A stretch of DNA of 64,000 nucleotides from Atrichornis clamosus (taxonomy: Eukaryota; Chordata; Aves; Passeriformes; Menuridae), in contig WBMZ01012771.1 in assembly GCA_013400975.1 (NCBI GenBank), forward strand, positions 1 to 64,000, read 5' to 3'. This document shows, piece by piece, positions 1 to 11,475 of the stretch. The notes beneath the pieces are model-generated. The model searched no databases. It was not told the origin of the DNA and worked only from the letters and a program-made list of their open reading frames with translations. Made by a program: the position numbers and the translations under genes. Position 1 is the stretch's first letter; the number at the start of each line of letters is the position of its first letter.

Positions 1-1242
1 AAAAAAAAAGATCAAATAGAAGAAAATAGAAAAAGATGAATTGCGTAGTTCTGGGAAAGCATAACTTTCCAAACAAAGTTTAGTCTTGTGTTTATAAAGT
101 AATTTACCTAAAACATTAACTCAAGGTAAATTGTTAAAAGAAAGACCAAGTGTGTGCTTGAAAGAGTTCTAGCATAAATTAGGAGAGCAAAATTTCTACA
201 CAGGAATATAGAGTTTAATTCCTTCAGTGTATGACTTGTAATAAATTCTGCAATATAAACCTTGAATAGTGTAGTCATTACATTTTTTTTTCATTCTATT
301 CTTACTACAAAATGGCATTTGACAATCTTCAAAATATGACTTTCTTTTGAAAATAATGTGAGTTTCTGATGCCACATGTGTTCTGATGGTCACCTTATAA
401 ATGATAGACACTATAACACAATAGGGAAGCTACCCAGCAGCTGTCTATAACTACAATGATGATTTATTCAAGAAATGATAAAAATTAACAGTTTGGAACC
501 TGTTGTTTTTTTCACTTGTATGTTACTCAATTTTCTGTTTATTTAAACAAACGATTTAATTTGAGAGGCTTTACTTTATCTCAGAATTGAGAAACAAAAT
601 TAAGAGGCAGCAAAGTTAAAAAACTTGATGTGTTTAACCAAGTATTAAAAAACTTAAGGTAATTTATGGCATCTGTCAAGTAAATGGCTTGACTCTTTCA
701 ATTCTCACCATTTGCCTATGTTATTAATTTTGAAGTAAGTTTCTCTTACTGTGTACAACAGAATACTATAACATGGTGGGCATCACATAGTTTGCATGCA
801 GAAATTAGTTTAAAAAAAAAGATTAAAAAAAAGGCATAGAATAGAAGGAAGAATTAAATATGAGATAAAATCACCTGGGATCCTCAATCTATACACATTC
901 TGATAAACACAGTAGATTAAAACTTATATGAAGATTGGCTGTGAAGGCCATCTCCTTTAATAGGTGTCTTGATTATAATTTTCTCTTTTAAGGAAGAACA
1001 GAGAACAACAGGAATAAAGTAGTTATAAGCATAATGCATGACAAAAGTTGGCTAGAAATAAATGGCATTAGTATATGAAGAGAAAGGACAAGTAGAGTCA
1101 AAAATCAAGTTTGTAAAAAACCTAAAATCCCCAAAACATTCTGTAGGTAATCTAGGTTGTATTGGCCCTGCCTGAGCAGAAGAGAGTGCTTTAAATGACT
1201 CTGTGACTCTGTCCAACTCTGTATTTCTTACTTAAGAGCAAC
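1..1242. other. AT-rich intergenic DNA, no gene seen
   Basis: This stretch has stop codons in all frames, many short A and T runs (for example around 809-832), and no recognisable repeat family. The longest open frame is about 70 codons and has no protein-like composition. Confidence 0.7.
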
Positions 1243-1819
1243 TGGCCTGATTTCATCTGGGACAGAGGAAGTTTTCTTCTTGGTAGCTGATATAGTGCTG
1301 TGTTTTGGATTTAGTATGAGAATAATGTTGATAACACAATGATTGAGTTGCTCCTAAGCAGCGTTTACCCTAAGTCGAGGATGTTTCAGTGTCTCATGCT
1401 CTGCCAGTCTGGAGCTGCACGAGAAGCTGGGAGGTAGCATAGTTGTGACAGCTGAACCAAACAGGCCAAAGGGATATTCCACACCATGGAAATTCATGCC
1501 CAGTATATCAGCTGGGGGTAGTTGTCTGGGAAGGGCCAATCACTGCTTGGGGATGGGGCAGGCATCTGTCAATGGATGGTGAGCAATTGCACTGGATATC
1601 ACTAATTTCTCTTGGGTTTTGTTCTTTACTCTCTCTTTTTTCTATTAATATTAATATTTATTATTAGTTGTAGTATTACATGTTATTTTCTTTCAATTAT
1701 TAAGCTGTTCTCATCTCAACCCACAGGTTTTACCTTTTTTCCCAATTCTCCTCCCCGTCCCACTTGGGCTGTGGAGGGCAGTGAGAGGGCAGTTGTGTGG
1801 TACTTAGTTGCTGACAACA
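1243..1819 (+). mobile_element. Solo LTR of an avian endogenous retrovirus (family A), degenerate
   Basis: The block matches, in order, the landmarks of a common bird LTR. These are a TG start followed by a CTGATTTCATCTGGGACAGAG-like U3 opening, a TATA-like GTATATCAGCTGGG near 1503, a GTCTGGGAAG stretch, and the R/U5 motif CTCATCTCAACCCACAGG near 1712-1729. It closes with a GTGGTACTTAGTTGCTGACAACA end. Flanking pentamers GCAAC (1238-1242) and GGAAC (1820-1824) agree at 4 of 5 bases and may be a decayed 5-bp target-site duplication. No primer-binding site or gag/pol sequence follows, so this is a solo LTR left by recombination. AT-rich insertions and lost CpGs make it one of the older copies of this family in the window (compare 18659, 21380 and 63499). 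Confidence 0.75.
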
Positions 1820-3049
1820 GGAACATAAAATTGAGAGATTAAAACTGTAATGGTGATTGAAAATATGAGTATTTCCATTGACATATTTGGTAGACTGACA
1901 GCATTATTATGGTTGGTTGAGATATGAGTTTAAAGAAGGTGTTAAAAGAGACTTAATAATCCATTTTATATTTTATTTTAAATAAACTTGCCAATGAGTT
2001 CAACTAACTAAGAAGTATTTCAATAGAAACAGAATATATGTATATATATTCTGAAAGGTTACCAGGTATTTTGAACAGAAACTGAAAAGCTATTGTAACT
2101 CCTTTATTACAAAGACAGATGAGGGTTATACAAGTGAAAGCTAAAATAATCTCTATATAAACATTACTTTTCAAATCAGTCTGAATTCAGAAATGTACAG
2201 ACTCTTTGCCTAAATGCTATAATTGATATTTTTTTGAAATAATTATGAGTTTATCATAAAAAAGTAGAAGAAGGAGAAAAAACCCAGAAATTTATTGTCT
2301 GGCTGTTGACTACTCCCTTTATATTTTGTTGAGAACAAACTTGTGTGTATATGATCTCCAGACAGAACTGTTTGCTTTCTTTGGACCTGCAATGCAGTGC
2401 TTTGGTACAGTAGTCTCTTTGGTGTCAGAAATGTGTCTTTGAAAATCCTGCCTCCACAGCATGTGCTTTTCCAGGCAGTTTATCATTTCCCACAGTTAAT
2501 CAATCTTCTAGAAATGATGCAGCTATGAACACTCCCCAGGAACTTTAAAGGTATGATTCTCACATGTTGAACTTGTTTGCCATTGTTCCTCCTGCCCACT
2601 GTGCCTGCTGTGCTGAAGTTATTTCAATCTTGTCCCTGGGAGTCAACAGACGATCAGAAACAACCGAGAAAACTGAACAGCTCAAAAAATTTTGTTATTT
2701 CTTGAAGTTCCAGGAATGCTTGGTAGTAGTCTGAAACAGTATCATTAGAAAAAAATGCTTGCTCTTGATTTACTGCAACTTCAATAATTGAACTTAATTC
2801 CTCATTTCCAGGCAACACTCTAACTTATTTTTTTTAACTTATAAAAAACTGAGTCTTGGTGTTTTACATAAAATAACCTCCTTATTATATTTGGGTTTAT
2901 CAGTTATCTTGGAGGCATGTCTGTAGAATCACAGAAATTAAGGGACTAATTTGTTTGTCTCAATAGCCAGATGGCTGTAAATCCAATCAAGGACTGTCAT
3001 AACAAACAAGAATTGTTAGTAATTGCTGAGGACTGTTGGTATTAATACA
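1820..3049. other. Intergenic DNA, no gene seen
   Basis: AT-rich sequence with TA-rich patches (about 1965-2052). A segment around 2390-2660 is noticeably less AT-rich but matches no family I recognise. No plausible exon with splice signals and conserved-looking coding composition was found. Confidence 0.6.
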
Positions 3050-3690
3050 TGTGAGAAAAAAGAGTTTTGATTGGAGAAGGGGGCCATGGGGATATAGGGC
3101 AGCACTTTTCTGAGACAAACATCCTTGTTCTAGTCCACAGAAACACAACAGAAAAAAACGACAGCAAAAGTGCAGGAATGGGTCCAAGACTACCCAAGAC
3201 CCCTGCAAGCTTCTGACCCATTTCCAGAAAAGTCTGGAAGAACGGCTTCGCACAATAACTACTCTGCACAGAAAGCGAGGAACATACCTTCAGGGTGTAG
3301 AGACCTACTGATCTCCAAGGCCAGATGGGGCCCCCCAGGGCCCTGAACATTCCATCAGCTGGATCAATGCTGGAACCAGGACTGGTGATCTCTTCTTCCT
3401 CTCTCTTTCTTTCCTCCTTTCTTTCTTTCCTTCTCCCTCTCTCCCCCCCTCTTCCCTCCCTCCCTCTCTCCCCTCCTCCTGCTCTCCCCCCCGCTTCATT
3501 CATCTTTTCCTTTCTGTCTTCACTTTTACCCTATGACTTTATCCAAAACCCACTGCTGTGTGCTTAAATATTAGGCCAGGGACTAACATACAAATTTCCA
3601 TGCAAAGTGTGTAATTTACTAATAAAACTTTGTGGTTGTGGATCCTCTGACTTCTGTCATTCCTTTTGACCATGAAGATTTACAAATCTG
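3050..3690 (+). mobile_element. Probable solo LTR remnant of a second avian ERV family (family B)
   Basis: Seen in the sequence: a GC-richer block containing CATCAGCTGGATCAATGCTG near 3352, a long polypyrimidine tract at about 3388-3497, and AATAAA at 3621-3626 followed by a TTTGTGGTTGTGGATCC stretch. That order (U3-like, pyrimidine-rich R, polyadenylation signal, short U5) fits an avian ERVL-type LTR as I remember it. Neither TG/CA ends nor a target-site duplication could be fixed, so the limits are approximate. A non-LTR origin remains possible. Open frames across the pyrimidine tract are low-complexity (Ser/Leu/Pro or Arg/Glu/Gly) and are not genes. Confidence 0.45.
3388..3497 (+). repeat. 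Polypyrimidine (C/T) tract
   Basis: About 110 bases that are almost purely C and T on the plus strand, mixing CTTT, CCTT and CTCC units with runs of six or more C. Such mirror-like homopurine/homopyrimidine DNA can adopt triplex (H-DNA) structures, but nothing here shows that it does. Confidence 0.9.
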
Positions 3691-4392
3691 AAGAACTTTC
3701 TTCCCCTTAAAGGTGGGATGTCACAATGTCCTCCCACATGTTAATTTTTAGTTTAAAATATGCCCTCCTATCTGTTTTTTATGGCCATTAATGTATAAAA
3801 ACCTTTGCTTAGTTCTGTTTCCTTTGTTCTTCAAGGAAATAGGAACTTATAATGAACAATTAACTACTGTACACAAAAGTATCTCCTTTTAAGAAATTAC
3901 TCTTTCTCTCTTACTCGACCACTAGGCTTTACCTCATCCAGAACTGAATTCCAAAATGAACCTCTTAGGTCTGCCATGAGAGTAAAAATGTTTCACAGCC
4001 TGTTCAAGTCAAGCAGTAGGGTCTTGGTTTGAATTAAAACAACTCATTGTCAAGAAGTAAGTAAAACTTTCTTCATCAATTAACTGGCATATCAAAAATG
4101 AGAAATATAATTCAAAAGTACTTTGCTTTTGAATGCAGTCAGCCCAAATGGTCTTCAATATGAGCTTCAAAAATTAACTTTGAAGATTAACTGTGAACAT
4201 TTCTTGGAGTATTTTTCACTCTGGCCTCATACAAAAGATAGACAGGTAAGCGCTCCCCTTTCTGCAGTTAATGTTATAGAAATAAATGTTTCCAAAGGCT
4301 TTAAGTTTAACTTTAGATGCTTTTTGCAGAAGTATCCCTACTAATTCCATTATCATTATTTCCATGTCATAACTAAACAAGAAGACTTTTAT
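3691..4392. other. Intergenic DNA, no gene seen
   Basis: Unremarkable AT-rich sequence with no recognised repeat or exon. Confidence 0.6.
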
Positions 4393-4520
4393 AATTTTTT
4401 TTTTTGTGGTTAGTTTTTGTTTGTTTGTTTGCTGTGTTTTTTGTTTTGTTTTGATTTTTGGTTTTTGGGTTTTTTTGTTGGGTTTTTTTGTTTGCTTTTT
4501 TAAATTTTGTGTTATTGGGG
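4393..4520 (+). repeat. T/G-rich low-complexity tract
   Basis: About 125 bases dominated by T with GTTT, GGTTT and TGTTT steps on the plus strand. Similar tracts recur at 6033, 13990, 23798, 42779 and 57700, and as A/C-rich tracts at 16247 and 42335. Typical of simple-sequence expansion rather than of a gene. Confidence 0.85.
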
Positions 4521-4722
4521 TTTTTTTCTGTTGCTGCTTTATTTCAGCTGTTATTTTTCTCTGGACTTCAACACTCTTTTACTAGCTTATTAAAATTAGG
4601 ATTGTAAGTATGTGATTTCAGTTTCAAGGAAGATAGGGCATACAGTATCAGTAGATGAAATGTTTTTACTGTAATGTACATATTTTATTATTTTAATCTG
4701 TAGTAATCATAGCCTCTTTGGG

Positions 4723-4744
4723 TTTTTTTTTTTTTTTTTTTTTT
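4723..4744 (+). repeat. Homopolymer T22
   Basis: Uninterrupted run of 22 T residues. Likely polymorphic in length and prone to sequencing error. Confidence 0.95.
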
Positions 4745-6032
4745 GGTTTTATGTGTGCTAGCTTCTTTGTGTGGGAGCTTTTTGGTTTTTATTTACTTTG
4801 TGTGTTTGATTCTACTGACCCTTATAGAAAAGTTGCCAGATATATTAGTAAATATTATGGAAGAGAATTTGCCAGTTCTGTCAAACCACTTTGTAATCCT
4901 GTGACTAATTTGAAATCTCTGAAAACTCCTAGATCATAAATTGTCATTACTTTTTGTAGGCAGTTCTACATAACTAACATGCTAAATAGAAATATATGAA
5001 ATTACTTACTTTTTCTGTTTAGTTTCTCCTCAAGAACTTCTTTTTCAGATCATTTGCTGTTCTTGTTTGCAAGTATTGGAGTACATACAAAATACTATAA
5101 GGTAATGTTTCAATTTAGTTAATATTTAGTGTATTGTTCTTCTCCATATCTCCACTAATGTAAATGGAAACATATCTAGCACTTGTAACTGCAACATTCA
5201 CAGGGAAAATTCATTCAAATCAATTGAATTGTTGGAGGACAATAAATGTCAATTTGTTGTATTTTTCCATCTGTAAAGCAAGTTAATCTATTATAATTAT
5301 TATTGCAAACACCTTAGTAATATATATCAGTATTATTTCTCAAATGCTCTAGCCATGTTTCTTTCATTCAGCTGCTAGTTTTGTAATTGCATTTAGAATG
5401 TTTACCTGCCACATCCTGTTCTCTTTGGGCCACAGTGGTTATACCTAACAGATTGTTTTCTGTGGAGCTTTATAGGTTGGAAAGAAGATTTAAATATGAA
5501 AAGCTAAAACTAATACTCATTTTTACTAGACTTTTAAATTATTATTACTTTGTTTGCCAGGTACATAGGGATTTTACAGAGGAACTCAGAAATAATTGTC
5601 ATATGTACACTAAATACATCTGCTACATCCATTATCATTCAGGAATGTGATGACTCTGACTGGTTTGAATTCAGATTGTGAAAGTATCTGTATTCACTAA
5701 GTTTAAGAAGAGTATCAGCAGGACTTGGACAAGGCAGAGAGGAAAAGGCAATGCTTTGAAAAAGACAAATCATATTACATTCTTCCCAAATAACCAGACA
5801 ACAGGTGAGTGTGGTGTCACTGACTAACACTTTGTCTGGGTAAAATGTGGCAGTCAACTGGGATATTTCATGTGCCTTTTGTAAAGCCCATCTTTTTTAA
5901 AAGACAGTGGATTCTTTTGGTTACTGCTATAAAAAGACAATCTTTTATGCCTGTGGCTCTTACCATACTGGAGACTAAAGGAACTAAAAGGAAAAGAACA
6001 GCAGACCTAATTGTTCTGGATTGAGGGTCCTA

Positions 6033-6090
6033 TTTGGGTTTGGGGGTTTGTTTTTCTTTTGGGGGGGATTGGTTTTTTTGGTCTTGTTTT
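6033..6090 (+). repeat. G/T-rich low-complexity tract
   Basis: Alternating T and G runs on the plus strand, with G runs of five and seven. Same character as the tracts at 4393 and 42779. Confidence 0.85.
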
Positions 6091-7101
6091 CTGCATCTTA
6101 AATCTTTCTTCAAAGAGAGATTCAGAAATGATATGTCTGTAAATTGTCCTAGAATATAATCCCTCTACACATACATTTATTTTGATCTGTTTGTTACATA
6201 GAACAATCTGCTACTTGCATCTACTACTGAGCTGCTTTGTGATGATCAATGTAGTGTTTCAAGGCTTTTTTTTTTTCTTTTTTTTTTCCTGTGTGAAAAA
6301 CAAATGTTGATTTACTGGTATAAGGATCAGGCATAGAAGTACTGGAGCAAATCTAGACTTTATTTCCTTGGGGTGAGTTACTTAATCTGATTAAGATGAA
6401 AAAGCTCAATAACTCTAACATAAAGCTGAACTAGCACCATATGAATCCAGATGCATTTGCTACAACCAGTTCAGAATCACCCAGTATGTGAAGCATATCT
6501 CACTTTTGTAAGAAATAATACATCCCTTTCCCCATTTTTTCCTCTAAGCTGTTAATAAACTGTGTTGAGCTACTTCTGTCAAGACTGGGTAAGACTCAAG
6601 TGAGGCAATAATAGAATCCTATTATTTTGGTATAATAACTCTTCTTTCCCTCTAGCAAATCTTATCAGTCTCTCCCAGTCACCAGTGTCAGGTAGTGTTA
6701 GCAGCAAGGCAGTCACATTTTCCACATGGTATGCAGACCTCTTCAGCAGGCTTCTACAGCATATATCTGTGTTGCATGAGCTATTCTCCAAATCAATAGC
6801 CAGAAGAGAAGAGAGCTTTAAATATTAAGGCAGCTATGTCAGCACACTCCATCTCAGCAGGAAAGCTGAGAGCCTGACAGGTTTGGTTCTCTGTGGTTTC
6901 CAGCCATTTTCTCATATATGTACAAATTTTAAAGTGGTGGGGTTTTGGGATTTTGTTTTGTTTAGTGTTGGGTTTTTTTGCAAATTTTTTTTGTTCCACA
7001 AGACCTTTATCTATTGTCTCTGTTTCCTGTTGCCTTCTTCCCAGTAATTCTTATATGTAACAGTCTAATATTTCCTCTGGAGAAATTTCTGTGACAAGAT
7101 A

Positions 7102-7234
7102 ATCACAAAATCATAGAATGGTTTGGGTCGGATGGGATCTTAAAGATCATCTAGTTCCAAACCCCTGCCATGGACAGGGACACCTTCCACTAGACCAGGT
7201 TGCTCAGACTCCCATCCATCCTGGCCTTGAACAT
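7102..7234 (-). mobile_element. CR1 LINE, 3'-terminal piece (minus strand)
   Basis: Reading the minus strand, the piece begins with a GTTCAAGGCCAGGATGG-like segment. It continues through a CTGGTCTAGTGG / CCATGGCAGGGG / GATCTTTAAGATCCC block and ends in CCATTCTATGATT, which is the characteristic CR1 3' UTR and tip. It has no 5' portion in this orientation: its 5' edge at about 7234 touches the oppositely oriented CR1 piece that follows. The two are best read as one insertion (see the twin-priming finding). Confidence 0.9.
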
Positions 7235-7553
7235 TAAAGGAGAACCACTAAGTTGATTAGAAGGACGGAGCACTTCTCCTACAAGGAATTGGATTTGTTC
7301 AGCCTTGATTTGTTCAGTCTTTGGGGTGATTCAGTACCTGAAGGAAGCCTACAAGAAAACTGAATTGGGGCTTTTTACATGAGTACGTAGTGATAGAACA
7401 ATGAAAATGGCTTCAAACTGAAAGAAAGTAGATTTAGATTAAATTTTAGGAAGAAATTCTTTACTGTGGGGGTGGTGAGTCACTGGAATAGGTTGCCCAG
7501 AGAAGCTGTGGATAATGACAGAATTGGAAAGAAAACACAAAGTTCAAGGCTGA
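7235..7553 (+). mobile_element. CR1 LINE, upstream piece in inverted orientation
   Basis: The plus strand reads through the CR1 end-of-ORF2/3' UTR landmarks in order: a GAGAACCACTAAGTTGATTAG-like start, CTTCTCCTAC, TTGTTCAGCC, GTAGTGATAGAACAA, GAAATTCTTTACTGTG, GTTGCCCAGAGAAGCTGTGG, then AGTTCAAGGCTGA at about 7541-7553. This segment lies immediately upstream, in the CR1 consensus, of the part present on the minus strand at 7102-7234. No open coding frame survives. Confidence 0.88.
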
Positions 7554-10500
7554 ATCCTGAGTATAGTTAATGTAGTCTCATTCTCACATTTTCTTTGGTA
7601 TTTCCAGATGCAAGATTAGTAGTTTTTACGCATAAACCAAACAGGCATCTCTATTTGAGGCTCTTTCTCTCCTTATGTATGTGAAATCTACAACTTATTG
7701 AAAGAGTTGCAACTCTTCTGTTTTTATTCTTTGTTGTTAATATTTTGTAATAATGTTTTCTTTTATGAACTGAATTTTGCAATATTTTCAACCAGTTCTA
7801 ATTTCCATACTTGTCAATAATCTACTCTAAATCATGATTGCTTGCAACTGAATAAAAATCTCTTCTTTACACTTTTCACTTACGTCCAGTCTTCAGCAGA
7901 AGACTGACTGCTCCCAAACAACTTTCGCATGCACATAAGAGTCTAACAGGTTAAAATCAATCAGAAATACAAATGTATTTTTTACTGTCTCTCAATTTTT
8001 GCTTTCACAATATTTTTAAAAAACATAGGGTTTCTGCTTTTGGATAAGAGTTTAGGTTTTTTGATTTAATTTTATTTGTAAACAAAATAGATTTTATTTT
8101 CTTTCACTTGCATGTAAATGCCCCTTTTCTAGATTTTTATGAAGCTGAAAAAATTTCAAAAACAATCGAATAACATTGATGACACAAAGTAACAAAGTAA
8201 CAAAAATTTTCTTGGTAAGATATCTTCCCATTAAAGAATTTTCTGACAAAGCCTTTGACCATCTGGTATTGTTATATTTTTTTGCACCTTTTCAAAGTAA
8301 ATATTTAAGTTTCTTCTCATAAGCCATGAGAACTGTTAATGTTTTCTTTTAGAGGCAGGAATTCAATTTTTGGTGTGTCTTTTACTTAAGCATGAAAATC
8401 TGCTTCTCTGTTCTCAGAAAAATTAATAAAATCAATTCAACCAGTTCTTTCATCAGGTAAACATAATATAGATAAACAGAATTGCTTAAGAAACCAAATG
8501 GTCAGATCCCAACCAAAAGAATATATAAGGACACTGAGACATAAAACAAGTACAGTACAGAGGTTTTCACTATCATAACACTAAAATAGAAATCTAGAAC
8601 ACCAAAACCAATGTCTTTCCCAGGGTGTTTCACCTCTCTCTAAAGTGGTCATTAGTTATTCCCAGATCTGCTTTGCTTGATACACAGTTGGTTTCGTTCT
8701 GAAAATCCTCCTTTTCTTAGGATTATGCTCTGTAATGCTTGGGTAAGTTTAACTTAATTGCTAAATAATTGGCATTTAATAGATAACTTATTGTCGCTGC
8801 CTTAAGTAGTTAAAAGATATTAATAATGCACACTAGATATTAATAAGTTATTTGTGTTAAATATCTAAATTTCATTTTAAATATGTGCAGGATTAAGCGT
8901 CCAGCTGCTTTAGGAAAAGAAATCATCAGATAGTCCTGATAACCATAATTTTAAAACAGGTGAAGAGAAAAAAAGGGTGAATTCCAATCCACAAGATTCT
9001 CTCTTTCACTTGCCTTTGGTTGTGGATATGCCTGTCTAGGGACTGGTTTAGCTCAGGCTAATGCAGGGACTGTAGCGGCATGGAATGAAACATAATTACT
9101 TTGCCCTGTTGACACTGACTATGACAAGAAAGAACCAAGCATCTTTCCTTAACAGGTCCAAGAATTCACGGAAATTATTCTTTCTTGAAAGGGACCACGT
9201 GGACATCATGGCTCTATTGTCTCTGTGCACCTGATGAGCTGGCATGGGGTATCTCCACAACACTACCACCCTTTCCTTCACAAGAAGAAAACAAATGTGA
9301 AGAAATTTAGTGCTATGTCTTTGCCAATTAAGTAATCTTTAAGAAGTCCATATATATTGCCTATTTAATGACTTCCAACTTTTTCTAAGTGTCATTTTCA
9401 GTGACTTCTGAAAAGTACTGACTCTTGTTATCTGACTGCAAAATATTGAATCTGACTAAACATTTTATGATAAATCACAGTCATTCAGTTCCTTTATAAA
9501 AGATGGATATATGTCCTCCAGTCTGAAGAAAGTTAGAATTTAACTGGCATTAAATAATTTCCTAATGAAGCAGTCACATACTCAGGTTATGCCCTCTGAT
9601 AAAAAACAATGTAAAATTTTAGATCTACATATTTTATTATTCTACAATCTAAAATAACTTGTCGAAATTGTTTAATCGTTGGTCTCAAGGACCAAAAAGA
9701 GCCATCTTTAAATATAAAAGGACTTTTCTTTTTTCATTGACAATAAGAGGATTCCCATATTTGATGGACAGTCATAAAGATGGCTTTAAGATTTAATTAA
9801 ATATTTTCCAGTAGATGGCAGCCTTTTACAGTGATTGGAAATCCTGACTGATCCCTATGAAGGCTGCTGTAGTTGACAACTTGTTATGCCTTACCTCTGC
9901 AAACATTGGGTAAAAGAGGTTTATAACTTTGCTTTTGCAAATGGCCAAACATGCTTTTATTTTCCTATATCCATAGGAAATGTCCATGTCTGTGTCTGCG
10001 TGGAATAAAAAAAAGATTAAAAGTGCTACCTAAAACCAGAAACTACAAATGAAAATGCTAAATGCTCCAGCTGATTTGATCGATACTATCGGAAGCCAAG
10101 ATGATTTGAATTTTTAATGCTACTCTTATGATGTGGGGCAAGATATTTGAAAACCTTTGTGGTATGTCTGAGACTGGGATTGTACAGTATTGGAATTTAA
10201 ATTCATAGAAATGGAAACATGCTTTTCCACAGGTTTCCTCAAAATTTACATCCTTGCACTTATTGCAAAAGTTCAGCTTATTAGGACCTGATCCTTCCCC
10301 ATCTCTAATGCAATTCATTAGATATAGTAATTCACATATTTAATCTACTTACACATGGTACCATAATTCAGAATTCTAAGTATATCCCCAAAAACAAAAC
10401 CAAGACTTTTGTTCTTTCCTCACTTCACACATGCCAATGTAATTTATTTTCTTAAGTTTTACTGCACTCTTCCACCTTTACTATTTCTTGTTTTCATTGT

Positions 10501-10999
10501 CACTTTGGAGACCTTCTTCTTTGAGAAAAACAAAGAGAATTTGATGTCAGTGAGGCAGGATTTGGTGAAAAAGGTACTATCTTTTAATAGAGCTATGTCT
10601 AAGTAAGCATGTAGTTCAAAGATGACCTACCAAATGATGAACAAAAACAAAGCACAGACAAAGAATTTCTGGTGCCTGTAATGTTCCCATTTTATGAATT
10701 CTTTAGTGCAACAACTTGTATCTTTTTGATGTTTAAGATATTTCATGCCATTCAGTTCTTTTATGGAAAGGGAATTCCAACCCCATTTAAATAACCTTAA
10801 TAGAAATAAAAATACAGGAAATAGAGGTAGACATGTATGATGTTCCTGGGAAACATTTAAATTTGAGGGTGAATAATTCTATGTAGTATGCAAAGGTGGA
10901 CAGTGCAAATTAATTGATTAAGCAATCGATTTATTTATTTTTAAGTGGTGTGATTATCTTACTGACTCTATATGCAGGATTCTATACAATGTGTTTAGT
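7554..10999. other. Intergenic DNA, no gene seen; one CTCF-like motif
   Basis: AT-rich and repeat-poor. A patch at 9030-9290 is less AT-rich but unassigned. A strong-looking CTCF-type motif lies at 9808-9822. Short open frames (61-86 codons) show no recognisable protein. Confidence 0.65.
9808..9822 (+). promoter_or_regulatory. CTCF-like binding motif
   Basis: CCAGTAGATGGCAGC fits the 14-position core of the vertebrate CTCF motif at every degenerate position that I remember (CC, A, G, T, AG, A, T, GGC, AG). It lies in otherwise AT-rich DNA where such a match is less expected by chance. Occupancy cannot be judged from sequence. Confidence 0.4.
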
Positions 11000-11475
11000 G
11001 CTGGACTCCCCAGTACAAGAAACAGTACAGTAAAAGGACAAAAATATGATTAAAGGATTGAAGAATGTGTCATTTGAGCACAGGATGAGAACATTGCGAT
11101 TGCTCATCCTAAACAAAAGAAAGCTCACTGGACCCTCATCCCTGTGTTTAAATACCAGTGGGAGTGTGCAAAGAAGACAGAGCCAGACTCTTTTCAGTGG
11201 TGCCCAATGACAGGACAGGAGGCAATGGACACAAACTAGAAAAGCGTGAATTTCAACCTGAACACAAGAATATACTTTTCACTGAGAGAGTGACCAAGCA
11301 CTGGAACAGCATGCCCAGGGAGGTTGTGGAATCTCCATCTGTAGAAATATTGAAAACCAATCTGGTCATGGTACTGGGGAGCCTTTTTGAAGTGACTCTG
11401 CTTTAGCTGTGTGTGTTAGACTAGGTGATCTCAAGAGAGACTTTCCAACCTCAAATATCCTGTGATTATATGGAT
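11000..11475 (+). mobile_element. CR1 LINE fragment, 5' truncated, old
   Basis: Starts with a GCTGGACTCCCCAGTACAAG-like sequence typical of late ORF2. It runs through CAGACTCTTTTCAGTGGTGC, CAATGACAGGACAGGAGGCA, GTGACCAAGCACTGGAACAG and CATGCCCAGGGAGGTTGTGG, and ends near CCTGTGATTATATGG. The open frame at 11158-11406 is the 3' part of this element and not a host gene. Divergence from the remembered consensus looks high. Wording of the 3' end resembles the 13155 copy more than the 38719/51252 copies. Confidence 0.85.

Larger units (their letters stand above)
4521..7101. other. Intergenic DNA with simple-sequence tracts
   Basis: AT-rich, with T22 at 4723-4744, a G/T-rich tract at 6033-6090 (including a run of seven G at 6061) and interrupted T tracts near 6265-6290 and 6940-6990. 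Short open frames (up to 87 codons) lack recognisable protein content. Confidence 0.65.

Noticed and set aside
3042..3503. 153-codon minus-strand open frame rich in Arg, Glu and Gly
   Set aside because: Its N-terminal half is the translation of the homopurine strand of a C/T tract, and the rest falls in an LTR-like block. No domain is recognised.
9035..9085. GGTTTAGCTCAGGC, resembling the A box of a tRNA gene or tRNA-derived SINE
   Set aside because: No B box (GGTTCGA-type) at the right distance and no cloverleaf arms.
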